NCBI GenBank assembly: GCA_039978895.1
Contig: JBDWAL010000010.1
Location: 62,001-126,000 of the forward strand
Length of the DNA: 64,000 bases
Source of the DNA: Aliishimia sp039978895
GTDB taxonomy: Bacteria > Pseudomonadota > Alphaproteobacteria > Rhodobacterales > Rhodobacteraceae
Direction: 5' to 3'
Notes under the pieces: model-generated
Databases searched by the model: none
Told to the model about the DNA's origin: nothing
What the model saw: the letters and a program-made list of their open reading frames with translations, nothing else
Position numbers and translations under genes: made by a program
Part shown: piece after piece, positions 16,736 through 25,180 of the stretch
Layout of the letters: every line of letters begins with the position of its first letter
Position numbering within the stretch: position 1 is the stretch's first letter

Positions 16736-17362
16736 ATGACTGAAAAAGATGATCTGAACCGCGCATACGCCCTCGAAACACCAGATGATTCCCGCAAACT
16801 CTATGCGGAGTGGGCAGAAACCTATGACGCTGATTTTGTTGGTCTGCGCGGATATATCTTACATGACGCCGTCGCATCAGCCTTTGTGCAGGCAAAAGGA
16901 CAAGGACCTGTACTGGATATTGGCGCTGGCACAGGTATTTGCGGTGTTTCGCTCAAACGACACGGCGTTTCGAATGTGGACGGCGTCGACATCACCCCAC
17001 AAATGCTCGCGCAAGCTGCACTGAAAGGCGCGTATAGTGACCTTTTTCCAGGCGATATCTTGGCAGGTCTCGACAAGCCCGACGGATCATATCCCGGGAT
17101 CGTAAGCGCCGGAACCTTCACCTGTGGCCATGTCGGTCCAGATGGGTTGGACGAAATCACGAGGCTTCTTGCGCCCAGTGGGCTTGCCATTATTTCGGTA
17201 CGCGATGTTCACTTTGTCTCAGAAGGGTTTGAAGCAAAGCTCGACAATCTGCGGCATTCATTGGCGATAGAGGCGCGCCCAGTGACGCGCATCTATGCCA
17301 CAGACAGCCAAGGCGAGAACGCAGACGATCTTGCCCTGCTTCTTCATCTTCGCAAGATTTAA
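16736..17362 (+). CDS. Class I SAM-dependent methyltransferase
   Basis: The 208-residue protein has motif I as V-L-D-I-G-A-G-T-G-I-C-G and a following acidic D-G-V-D-I that would bind the ribose of S-adenosylmethionine. The start Y-A-L-E-T-P-D-D-S-R-K-L-Y-A-E-W-A-E-T-Y-D-A is typical of small methyltransferases related to the Williams-Beuren/TPMT-like group. The acceptor is unknown. The ATG at 16736 is chosen because the longer frame lies on the opposite gene's start. It ends 3 bases before the end of the convergent hydratase gene. Confidence 0.8.
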   Translation: MTEKDDLNRAYALETPDDSRKLYAEWAETYDADFVGLRGYILHDAVASAFVQAKGQGPVLDIGAGTGICGVSLKRHGVSNVDGVDITPQMLAQAALKGAYSDLFPGDILAGLDKPDGSYPGIVSAGTFTCGHVGPDGLDEITRLLAPSGLAIISVRDVHFVSEGFEAKLDNLRHSLAIEARPVTRIYATDSQGENADDLALLLHLRKI

Positions 17363-17365
17363 GCG

Positions 17366-18145
17366 TTATTTCCCCTTCCAAACAGGATCACGTTTTTCTG
17401 CAAACGCACGCGCGCCTTCAAGCTGGTCATCGGATGAATAAAGCGTGTCGACACTGGCCAATTGCCGCTGGGTGATCCTGTTCATTGCATCCTGAAATTT
17501 GGAATCTTCCGCATCCCGCACGATTTCCTTGATTGCCGCATAAACCAAAGGTGGGCCTGAGGCGATCAATTCCGCCATTTCCCAAGCGCGGGTCATCAAA
17601 TCTGCGGCCGGCACGATTTCGTTCACCAATCCCCAACCATGTGCTTCATTTGCGTCAAACCAACGTCCCGTCAGCAGCAATTCCATCGCAATGTGGTAAG
17701 GGATGCGCTTTGGCAATTTGACGCTAGCCGCATCTGCAACCGTCCCGGATCGGATTTCAGGCAAAGCAAAGGACGCATGATCTGCGGCCAGAATAATGTC
17801 TGCACTAAGCGCCAGTTCCAAGCCACCACCGCAAGCAATCCCGTTCACAGCCGCGATCACGGGCTTATTCATACTACGCAATTCTTGCAGGCCGCCAAAA
17901 CCGCCGATGCCGTAATTTCCGTCAACAGCGTCCCCATCTGCTGCGGCTTTCAGGTCCCACCCTGGGCAAAAGAATTTATCGCCACCGCCAGTGATAATCG
18001 CAACACGCACGTCTGGGTCGTCGCGGTAATCGCGAAACACTTCGCCCATCACCCGGCTGGTCGCCAAATCGATTGCGTTGGCCTTGGGTCGGTCCAGAGT
18101 CACCTCAAGAATGGCGCCATCACGCCGAGTTTTTACTACATCCAT
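17366..18145 (-). CDS. Enoyl-CoA hydratase/isomerase-family protein, carnitinyl-CoA dehydratase-like
   Basis: The 259-residue crotonase-fold protein has the oxyanion-hole segment C-P-G-W-D-L-K-A and the second glycine-rich segment A-C-G-G-G-L-E-L-A-L. The Glu in A-L-P-E-I-R-S-G is the expected catalytic residue. C-terminal S-S-D-D-Q-L-E-G-A-R-A-F-A-E-K-R is family-typical. The overall pattern recalls CaiD, which hydrates crotonobetainyl-CoA to carnitinyl-CoA; short-chain enoyl-CoA is the alternative. It is the last gene of the seven-gene leftward operon and starts 3 bases after the CoA-ligase stop. Confidence 0.82.
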   Translation of the reverse strand: MDVVKTRRDGAILEVTLDRPKANAIDLATSRVMGEVFRDYRDDPDVRVAIITGGGDKFFCPGWDLKAAADGDAVDGNYGIGGFGGLQELRSMNKPVIAAVNGIACGGGLELALSADIILAADHASFALPEIRSGTVADAASVKLPKRIPYHIAMELLLTGRWFDANEAHGWGLVNEIVPAADLMTRAWEMAELIASGPPLVYAAIKEIVRDAEDSKFQDAMNRITQRQLASVDTLYSSDDQLEGARAFAEKRDPVWKGK

Positions 18146-18148
18146 GTC

Positions 18149-20158
18149 TCATACCTTTCGGATCAATGCGTCGACTGCAATCGCACGCGTCGGAGTGCAA
18201 ATCAGCGGGTTGATTTCAACCTCGCCCAATTCGTCATAGTGGTCCACCACATAGGCTTGAACAGCCATGACTGCAGCCACAATCGCTGGACGGTTCGCAG
18301 CCGGTTTGCCACGAAACCCATCTAGCATTTTGCTGACTTTCAACTGATCTAACGCGTGCTCAATATCCGCCGCGCGCACAGGCAGCAGCAAGCTCACGGT
18401 GTCTTGCCAAATCTCTGTCATGACGCCACCTGCGCCAATCGTAAGCATCAACCCATGTGCTGCGTCTCGCGTCACACCGACCAGCAGTTCGGCGACGCCA
18501 TCGTTGACCATCTCTTCGATCAAAAACTGATCAACAGGCATGGCGTCCGCCGCGTCCTCCAGTTGCTCCGCCGTAAGGTTCAGCTTAACAGCGCCCATTT
18601 CCGATTTATGCGCCAACCCCAGTCCCTTCAACGCGAGCGGAGGCATCAATCCAGACGCAGTTTCCTGCAGTTCACCGCGTCGTGCTTCAACGCGACGTGG
18701 CAGGTCCATGTTCTTTGAGGACAGTGCAAATTTTGCGTCAGCCTCAGTCAAAACCGTGTGTGCATCAAGCTCCCCACCCGGGATTGGCGGTTCAATCGCA
18801 ATGTCTGGCAATATGCTGGCAATTTCGAAGGCCGTGACGGCTTCGCGCAATCCATACATCGGCACGACACCGCCCTGCATCAATTGTTCTGCAACATCAC
18901 TTGGCATCAATTCCGGCAATGTTGCGACAACAGCGACTGGTCTATCGCTACGTGCCCGCACCGCCAACGCGGCGTCAGTCGCACACACCCAATCACCCGC
19001 ATCAGTATGGGGATAATCCACGATGATTGACGTTATCCCGATATGTTGAGCAGCCATAGGTGCCCATGCGTCGGTCATCGTTTCCGTGTCACGCCAAATA
19101 TAGGTGTGGTAATCAAGCGGATTTGCCAACGCCACCATTGGTCCCAATGCCGCTGCTAAAGACGATTTTTGCGGCGTTGTCAGTTCGGGAAATTCCATAT
19201 TTCCTGTTGAAGCCATATCTGCGATCAGGCTAGCCTCCCCCCCTGAACAACTGATCGAACTTAACGTGGGCGCATCCAAACGGCCAACCACATGAAACAG
19301 TTTTAACGTCTCAAGGAAGCTCGGCAAATCATAGACCCGCCCGATCCCCAATCGTTTCAACAAAGCGTCCGCGCCTGCATCACTCCCAGCGATTGACGCC
19401 GTATGAGAAATTGCGGCTTGTTGCGCGTGTTCTGACACACCCACTTTAATTGCAACCAGTGGAATGTTCTGTTTTGCGGCCTTCAAGGCGACCTGATGCC
19501 AAAGTCGGGTATCCCCAAAGCCTTCAATATGCAGACCGATGGCCGTGACGCGCATATCATCCAGAAGGTCCAAGGCAATCTGCGCTTGCGAAGTCTGCGC
19601 CATGTTTCCACAGGTCACCATGTAGGCAATCGGCAAGCCACGTTGCTGCATGGTCAAGTTGATCGCAATATTGGAGCTTTGCGTCAGGATCGCGACACCG
19701 CGATCAATTGGCACCATCCCATGTTGATCCGGCCAAATTGCGACCTGATCCAATGCGTTGATAAAACCGTAACAATTCGGCCCCAACACAGGCATATCGC
19801 CCGCATTTGACACAAGCTCTGCTTGCAAATCAGCGCCAGATGCATCCTCTGCTGTCGCTTCGGAAAACCCTGACGCAAAGCAGATCGCGCCCCCAGCATT
19901 TAGCGCGTTCAGGTCGCGGACAATCTGAAGACTGGCATGCCGGTTTACCCCTATGAACGCACCGTCTATCGGCCCGTCATAATCACTGAGGGATGTCAGC
20001 GAAGGCAGCCCAGCGATCTCCTTGCCGCTCGGATGCACCGGGAAGAGATCACCTTGATAGCCAATTCTTCGTGCGGCACCGATAATAGACGCGCACCACG
20101 CGCCACCGCCGACGACAGCAATTGATCGCGCCTGAAACAGGCGGCTCAAATTTCGCAT
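18149..20158 (-). CDS. NDP-forming acyl-CoA synthetase (acetate-CoA ligase family)
   Basis: The 669-residue protein fuses the alpha part (CoA-binding Rossmann, about 1-130; succinyl-CoA-ligase-like, about 145-430) to a C-terminal ATP-grasp domain (about 460-669). I-S-H-T-A-S-I-A-G-S carries the histidine that is phosphorylated in this family, and V-L-G-P-N-C-Y-G-F lies at the CoA site. It activates a carboxylic acid with ATP to its CoA thioester, giving ADP and phosphate. Its neighbours are a dehydrogenase and a hydratase, so it probably feeds the same acid into a short beta-oxidation. Confidence 0.82.
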   Translation of the reverse strand: MRNLSRLFQARSIAVVGGGAWCASIIGAARRIGYQGDLFPVHPSGKEIAGLPSLTSLSDYDGPIDGAFIGVNRHASLQIVRDLNALNAGGAICFASGFSEATAEDASGADLQAELVSNAGDMPVLGPNCYGFINALDQVAIWPDQHGMVPIDRGVAILTQSSNIAINLTMQQRGLPIAYMVTCGNMAQTSQAQIALDLLDDMRVTAIGLHIEGFGDTRLWHQVALKAAKQNIPLVAIKVGVSEHAQQAAISHTASIAGSDAGADALLKRLGIGRVYDLPSFLETLKLFHVVGRLDAPTLSSISCSGGEASLIADMASTGNMEFPELTTPQKSSLAAALGPMVALANPLDYHTYIWRDTETMTDAWAPMAAQHIGITSIIVDYPHTDAGDWVCATDAALAVRARSDRPVAVVATLPELMPSDVAEQLMQGGVVPMYGLREAVTAFEIASILPDIAIEPPIPGGELDAHTVLTEADAKFALSSKNMDLPRRVEARRGELQETASGLMPPLALKGLGLAHKSEMGAVKLNLTAEQLEDAADAMPVDQFLIEEMVNDGVAELLVGVTRDAAHGLMLTIGAGGVMTEIWQDTVSLLLPVRAADIEHALDQLKVSKMLDGFRGKPAANRPAIVAAVMAVQAYVVDHYDELGEVEINPLICTPTRAIAVDALIRKV

Positions 20159-20198
20159 GATGGGCCTCTGGACTGTTTGGCTTTAGGTCTTTCTTTGG

Positions 20199-20245
20199 AA
20201 CGCGGGGGCGAAGCCCCCGCGTTGGTCGGATGGGCAAAGCCCATT
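20199..20245. repeat. Two tandem GC-rich stem-loops inside the catabolic operon
   Basis: AACGCGGGGGC (20199-20209) pairs with GCCCCCGCGTT (20213-20223) around three bases. Close by, TGGGC and GCCCA around AAA (about 20231-20243) form a second small hairpin. They fill the 97-base gap between the acyl-CoA dehydrogenase and CoA-ligase genes. There is no T-run in the leftward direction, so mRNA processing or stabilisation is as likely as termination. Confidence 0.5.
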
Positions 20246-20255
20246 CGAAACCACA

Positions 20256-21416
20256 TCATGCACCCAATGCCCGGAGCAGTTCGCGACTGATGATATGGCG
20301 TTGAATCTCGGACGTACCATCCCAAATCCGTTCGACGCGCGCATCACGCCAGAACCGCTCAAGTGGATAATCATCCATCAAACCCATTCCGCCATGCACC
20401 TGAATTGCAGCATCCGTCACCCGGGCTAACATCTCAGAGGCATAAAGCTTAGCTGACGCGATTTCACGGTTTGCTGGCAGCCCTTTGTCCAATCGATCAG
20501 CTGCAGCCAATGTCAGCAAATCAGCCGCATCGATTTCGGTGATCATGTCTGCGATTTGAAAGCTTACACCTTGGAATTTGCCGATTTTTTGCCCGAACTG
20601 CTCACGTGTTGCCGCGTAATCCAAAGCATAATCAAATACTCGACGCGCGCGCCCTACGGACATTGTCGCAACTGTGATCCGTGTGGCGTAAAGCCATGTG
20701 TTCATCACGTCGAATCCGCTGTCAACTTCGCCCAGAACTTGCGCGTCTGGCAGTCGGCAGTCATCAAATTCAAGGATCATATTCTTGTAGCCGCGATGGC
20801 TGACGCTTTTGTAACCATCTCGAATGGTGAAACCCGGATGCCCACGATCCACAAGGAAACACGTGATCCGCTTCTTTGGCCCTTTTGGTGTCTGATCTTC
20901 CCCGGTGGCGATAAAGACAATCAGAAAATCGGCGTGATCCGCCCCGGAAATAAAGTGCTTGGTGCCGTTCACCACCCAATCACCACCATCGCGCACAGCG
21001 GAACACTTCATCCCCCGCACGTCTGACCCGGCCCCCGGTTCGGTCATCGCCAATGCGTCCATACGCTCCCCACGCACGGCTGGCATCAAATAGCGTTCCA
21101 CTTGCTCGCCTTCACATGCCATCAGGATGTTCTGTGGTCGTCCAAAGAAGTGGTTTAACGCCATCGAACCGCGCCCCAATTCCCGCTCAACCAGCGCAAA
21201 ATCCACATGGTTCAACCCTGCGCAACCCACGCTTTCGGGAAAGTTGCATGCGTAGAACCCAAGTTCGATTGTCTTGCGCTTAATTTCATCCGCAATCTCT
21301 TGGGGCACTTCGCCGGTCTGCTCGACGAGATCTTCATGCGGATAAATTTCGTTTTCCACGAAACTGCGCACTGTGCTGGCGATCATTTCCTGCTCTTCGC
21401 TCAGGCCGTATTGCAT
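20256..21416 (-). CDS. Acyl-CoA dehydrogenase
   Basis: The 386-residue FAD enzyme forms a trans double bond in an acyl-CoA. Family marks are A-M-T-E-P-G-A-G-S-D (FAD and substrate contact), Q-V-H-G-G-M-G-L, and the C-terminal R-I-W-D-G-T-S-E-I-Q-R-H-I-I with the Glu expected near the catalytic base position of part of the family. The length is usual. Electron transfer flavoprotein is the expected acceptor; its genes are not here. It lies between the sulfatase gene (15 bases) and the CoA ligase gene. In context it may act on gamma-butyrobetainyl-CoA or a similar acyl-CoA. Confidence 0.88.
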   Translation of the reverse strand: MQYGLSEEQEMIASTVRSFVENEIYPHEDLVEQTGEVPQEIADEIKRKTIELGFYACNFPESVGCAGLNHVDFALVERELGRGSMALNHFFGRPQNILMACEGEQVERYLMPAVRGERMDALAMTEPGAGSDVRGMKCSAVRDGGDWVVNGTKHFISGADHADFLIVFIATGEDQTPKGPKKRITCFLVDRGHPGFTIRDGYKSVSHRGYKNMILEFDDCRLPDAQVLGEVDSGFDVMNTWLYATRITVATMSVGRARRVFDYALDYAATREQFGQKIGKFQGVSFQIADMITEIDAADLLTLAAADRLDKGLPANREIASAKLYASEMLARVTDAAIQVHGGMGLMDDYPLERFWRDARVERIWDGTSEIQRHIISRELLRALGA

Positions 21417-21431
21417 GTGTTGAGTCCTGTA

Positions 21432-22805
21432 TTATTGGCTATCAGCCGGTGTGTATCCAAATTGTTCGCGTGACCGCACGGCTTCAACACCGCCAAGCGC
21501 CTCTATTTGCTTTGTTTGATCGGCAAAGCAATCCCGGTTGACCTGTTCAGGGTCCAAGTTTTGCTTTAATCGATCTAACCCGGACTGCAAAATGACAGGC
21601 TCCGTCAAGGACAGGTCGATTTGCTCGCATGGGTCGGACGCCAAATTGAAAAGCTGAGGCGCGTGGCCTTCGGCGTAATACACCAGTTTCCAATCGTCCC
21701 AACGCAGCATTGTAATCCCAACACTGCAGCCCCCGTCATGATATTCAGAGAGGATCACCCGATTTGCATCCGGCTTGGTCAAGTCTACGCCCGAGAAAGA
21801 CCCTTTGACGCCCAAAACACCGCATATTGTGGGGGCAAGGTCGATCAAACTGACTGGGCTATCCCATGTTCCGGGCGCAATGTCTGGCCCGGCCATAAGC
21901 AAGGGGACACGGACAGCGCTGTCATACATCGTTGACTTGGTCCAAAAGCCTTTCTCGCCCAACATCTCGCCATGATCAGATGTGAACGCAATCACTGTAT
22001 CTTCGGCCAAACCTGTCGCCTCAAGAGCATCTAGCACCTGTCCAACTTGCGCATCCACAAAACTGCACAATCCAAAATAGGACGCGCGCGCAATGCCACG
22101 GGATTGCCGGGTGAAGTACAGATCGTGGTCAAAATATGCAGCCAATTCGCGCAGGATAGGATGATCAGGGCTTGTGTCTGGCCCACTTTCATACGCCTTC
22201 GGATCATATCGCGCGTAATCTTTTGCCGGTGCAATCAGCGGGAAATGTGGCGCAAGCCAGCTGACAAAAGCGCACCACGGGGTTTCGTGTCGCACAGGAT
22301 CTTTCAGCCAATCACAGGTGGTTTGTGTCACCCGCCTATCGAAATCATGGTAATCCGTGCGACCCGGGCCGATCTCAGTGGCAAGGTCCTGTGTGTCCTC
22401 GTAGGTTTCAACAGGCTTGCGCAACAATGCCTGCACCCAACCTTCACCATTCAACACATGAATCGGCTCTAACGTGTGCGAAAACCCATAATCATCCAGC
22501 TGTGATCGATAGTGAAGTTTGCCAATAGACACGCAGTCCAATCCAGCATCACGCACATGATGCGCCCATCCCCGGATCGCCCCATCGTAGGGTTCAGCAG
22601 ATGACCAATGGCCAATCTCATGCACATACCGTCCGGTGGCAATCGCAGCTCGGGTCGGAACGCAGATCGGCGAAGGTGTATAAGCCTGCGTGAAACGTCG
22701 AGAACGCGCGGCAAGTCGATCAATATTTGGCGTCTGCACCCGCCCGTCGACGTGACCAAGCGCCCACCACGACAATTCGTCCACCATCATCAAAAGAACG
22801 TTCAT
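21432..22805 (-). CDS. Sulfatase / phosphonate monoester hydrolase-family protein (Cys type)
   Basis: The 457-residue protein belongs to the alkaline phosphatase superfamily. The signature C48-V-P-T-R52-A-A-I-A-T-G marks C48 as the residue that would become formylglycine; Thr in place of the usual Ser is a tolerated variant. Metal-site pieces include M-M-V-D-E near the N-terminus and T-S-D-H-G-E-M. No signal peptide is seen, so it should act in the cytoplasm. It would release sulfate from an ester, and choline sulfatase and phosphonate monoester hydrolase are relatives. Its start overlaps the stop of the hydroxylase gene by 4 bases. Confidence 0.82.
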   Translation of the reverse strand: MNVLLMMVDELSWWALGHVDGRVQTPNIDRLAARSRRFTQAYTPSPICVPTRAAIATGRYVHEIGHWSSAEPYDGAIRGWAHHVRDAGLDCVSIGKLHYRSQLDDYGFSHTLEPIHVLNGEGWVQALLRKPVETYEDTQDLATEIGPGRTDYHDFDRRVTQTTCDWLKDPVRHETPWCAFVSWLAPHFPLIAPAKDYARYDPKAYESGPDTSPDHPILRELAAYFDHDLYFTRQSRGIARASYFGLCSFVDAQVGQVLDALEATGLAEDTVIAFTSDHGEMLGEKGFWTKSTMYDSAVRVPLLMAGPDIAPGTWDSPVSLIDLAPTICGVLGVKGSFSGVDLTKPDANRVILSEYHDGGCSVGITMLRWDDWKLVYYAEGHAPQLFNLASDPCEQIDLSLTEPVILQSGLDRLKQNLDPEQVNRDCFADQTKQIEALGGVEAVRSREQFGYTPADSQ

Positions 22806-23767
22806 GCGCGTTTGTGTTCTTGCAAGCGCGCTTTCATCTGGGCTTTGGCGGCGTCTGTTCCATCATGAAACGTTCCAAAAAACTTGTCCCATGGCACTTC
22901 AAGGGTGCCGTAGTTGCATTCGAAATATCTGTGATGCATTTGATGATGAAAGTTTCCCAGATGAAGCCGTTTGCGACCTGTGCGCCAAACGCCCTCAAAC
23001 CCGGTGTGGGTCGTCACAGCATATAGCGCATAAAACATCAGATGCGTTATCATATGCACGGGATGCGTTGGCACGACAAAATGGATCAACCCAGTCCCGA
23101 AATACATCACATGTTCGACCGGATGCATCGACAGCCCAGACCACGGTCCGACATCTGTATTTCGATGATGCAAAGCATGAAACTTGTAGAAAAGCGGCAG
23201 GTGTAGAATTCGGTGAATCCAATAGAAATAGAAGCTTTCCCAGATAGGTATCAGCGGAAAGACCATCAAAAACCAGATCGGATTTTGCGTAAAACTGGTT
23301 AGCGACACCCAACCATTTGCAAGCCCCATCCAAAGCAAGCACTCAAATGCAGACCAAATCGGCACGCCAGAGCACATCGTCCAGAACATGTTGTCCCAAA
23401 TCTGCTTATCAAACGTGAACATGCGCCCTGTTCGCGGATATGGGCGCGGGTCGTACTTTTGTCCCAAACCTTGCAGTTTTGCGCCATGAAACACCTGATG
23501 AAGTCCACCAGCGAGACAAAGGATCACAACCCCATTGCGCAGCAATACCTCTAACATCCACCAACCCAAACCGGTTGCTTGCGCCAGACTGGGACTGAAA
23601 AACAAGTAACTAAGAACGGCCAACCCAACGATTGCGAGGTTCACCGAAAAAGGCAGCCAAGCCCCCAGATACCATCGCACAACGTCTTTTGGCCTGAACG
23701 GAGCCTCAAATAGCGGGTTCACCTTCAAGGGCAGGTCTGGGGTGTGATTCCATTCAAGCCGCGCCAT
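22802..23767 (-). CDS. Sterol desaturase/fatty acid hydroxylase-superfamily membrane protein
   Basis: The 321-residue integral membrane di-iron protein has four to five hydrophobic segments (about 35-60, 75-100, 125-150, 165-185). The histidine boxes H-R-I-L-H, H-A-L-H-H and H-H-Q-M-H-H are all intact, so oxygen-dependent hydroxylation or desaturation is expected. The substrate is not set by the sequence; lipids, carotenoids and other hydrophobic molecules are used by relatives. It overlaps the sulfatase gene by ATGA, so hydroxylase and sulfatase are made together. Confidence 0.85.
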   Translation of the reverse strand: MARLEWNHTPDLPLKVNPLFEAPFRPKDVVRWYLGAWLPFSVNLAIVGLAVLSYLFFSPSLAQATGLGWWMLEVLLRNGVVILCLAGGLHQVFHGAKLQGLGQKYDPRPYPRTGRMFTFDKQIWDNMFWTMCSGVPIWSAFECLLWMGLANGWVSLTSFTQNPIWFLMVFPLIPIWESFYFYWIHRILHLPLFYKFHALHHRNTDVGPWSGLSMHPVEHVMYFGTGLIHFVVPTHPVHMITHLMFYALYAVTTHTGFEGVWRTGRKRLHLGNFHHQMHHRYFECNYGTLEVPWDKFFGTFHDGTDAAKAQMKARLQEHKRA

Positions 23768-23825
23768 TCAGATAAGCATCTGTTTTAGGCGCCTGCCCCC
23801 GCGCTGTGCCGTGCAAATAACCCCA

Positions 23826-24581
23826 TCATTCCGCATAATTGGAACCTTCTTCATCCAGTATTGCCTTCAGTTCTGCCAAATGCCGCACGTCTTGTTCTGG
23901 ATATTGTTCGATCTCGCGCGCTGTTTTTTCTGCCACTTCATCGGACAAAACGCGTAAAGGCTGACCAGTTTGCAGCGCCCGAATATATGTCTCGGCGGCA
24001 CGCTCAAAGTAGAACATGCGATTAAACGTGTCTGCCACCGTGTCGCCCGTAACCATCACCCCGTGATTGCCCATGATGAGGACCTTTTTCTTGGGATCGC
24101 TCAGCAACTCACCGCATCTTTGCGCCTCTTCTTCAAACGCCAAGCCGCCATATTGATCATCAATGGCGTACCGATTGAAAAAAATCGCTGTATTTTGGTC
24201 GATCGGCAACAATCGAGAATCCGCAAGACTTGCCAAAACGGTCGCATGGATTGAATGCACATGCATCGCACACCGCGCATGTGGGCATAACCGATGCAAA
24301 GTCCCGTGAAGTCCCCACGCCGTCGGATCGGGCGCGTCCGGACCTTCCATGGAACTCGGGTCATTTGCATCCAACAACAGCAAATCGCTCGCTTTAACGC
24401 GCGCAAAGTGCTTTTGATTTGGGTTCATCAAGAACTTAGAACCATCGTCATTCACCGAAAGCGAAAAATGGTTCGCAACCGCTTCATGCATGTTTAGCCG
24501 CTCAGTCCAACGGAACGCCGCGGCAAGATCAACGCGTTCCTGCCAATGGTCCATATTTGGGCGAAGGTTGGTAACACTCAT
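23826..24581 (-). CDS. Class II aldolase/adducin-family protein
   Basis: The protein has 251 residues from the ATG at 24581, which has GGAGAA upstream. Zinc ligands fit H-V-H-S-I-H and the His in G-N-H-G-V-M-V-T-G; the expected acid/base residues are harder to place. Family members split or epimerise small hydroxyacids and sugar phosphates such as fuculose 1-phosphate, or decarboxylate. The reaction here is unknown. It lies in the middle of the leftward operon, 58 bases before the hydroxylase gene. Confidence 0.8.
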   Translation of the reverse strand: MSVTNLRPNMDHWQERVDLAAAFRWTERLNMHEAVANHFSLSVNDDGSKFLMNPNQKHFARVKASDLLLLDANDPSSMEGPDAPDPTAWGLHGTLHRLCPHARCAMHVHSIHATVLASLADSRLLPIDQNTAIFFNRYAIDDQYGGLAFEEEAQRCGELLSDPKKKVLIMGNHGVMVTGDTVADTFNRMFYFERAAETYIRALQTGQPLRVLSDEVAEKTAREIEQYPEQDVRHLAELKAILDEEGSNYAE

Positions 24582-24647
24582 GAATTGGTTCTCCTTTTTG
24601 CGTATCCTGCATCCAATAAAAGCGGCGATCAATCGTGTTTGCGACAA

Positions 24648-25067
24648 TTATAAAGGGCGGGACGGAACCCATGCATATCCATTGTCGCACAAAATATAGG
24701 CCTCTCGCAGGCCATGCGGTTTGTCCGTTGGCGGTTGCAAGATCATCGCACCGAAGTCTGATGCCTTAGACACAGCATCATCGGGGTCAGTATCATACAA
24801 CCGTATTTCCAAACCAGCACCGCGCGGAGGTGTCTCTGGCAACAAGCCAAGCAGCGGATTTGCGCCATATGTGCCGTCACTGTGCAACTGAAAGACCTGA
24901 TCTCTATAGGTGACAATCGCAAAATCGGCGGACGTTCGATGCGCTTTGATGTCAAAAACAGCCTCTAAAAAGCTACATTGCGCCAAAACATCCCGAACAA
25001 GGATATTCAGCCCAATTCCACGTAAGCTGGCACCAAAATCCCCAGCCGACACCGTTTCATAATCCAT
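24648..25067 (-). CDS. VOC (glyoxalase/dioxygenase-fold) protein
   Basis: The 139-residue protein shows the beta-alpha-beta-beta-beta repeat of the vicinal oxygen chelate fold: I-G-L-N-I-L-V-R-D-V at the start and R-G-A-G-L-E-I-R-L-Y-D-T-D in the second half. The metal ligands are not obvious, so it may be a binding protein or isomerase rather than a dioxygenase. ATG 25067 is preferred because of GGGGGA just upstream; ATG 25079 is the alternative. It is the first gene of the seven-gene leftward operon. Confidence 0.68.
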   Translation of the reverse strand: MDYETVSAGDFGASLRGIGLNILVRDVLAQCSFLEAVFDIKAHRTSADFAIVTYRDQVFQLHSDGTYGANPLLGLLPETPPRGAGLEIRLYDTDPDDAVSKASDFGAMILQPPTDKPHGLREAYILCDNGYAWVPSRPL

Positions 25068-25180
25068 CACATCCCCCATTCGCAGACAAAGTCAGTCTTG
25101 TTGATCGCCTCAAAGCTGTCTACCCCACGTCATCAAACAAACCCGCTTGCACCCAACTGAAATTCAGGAAATGCTGGTAC

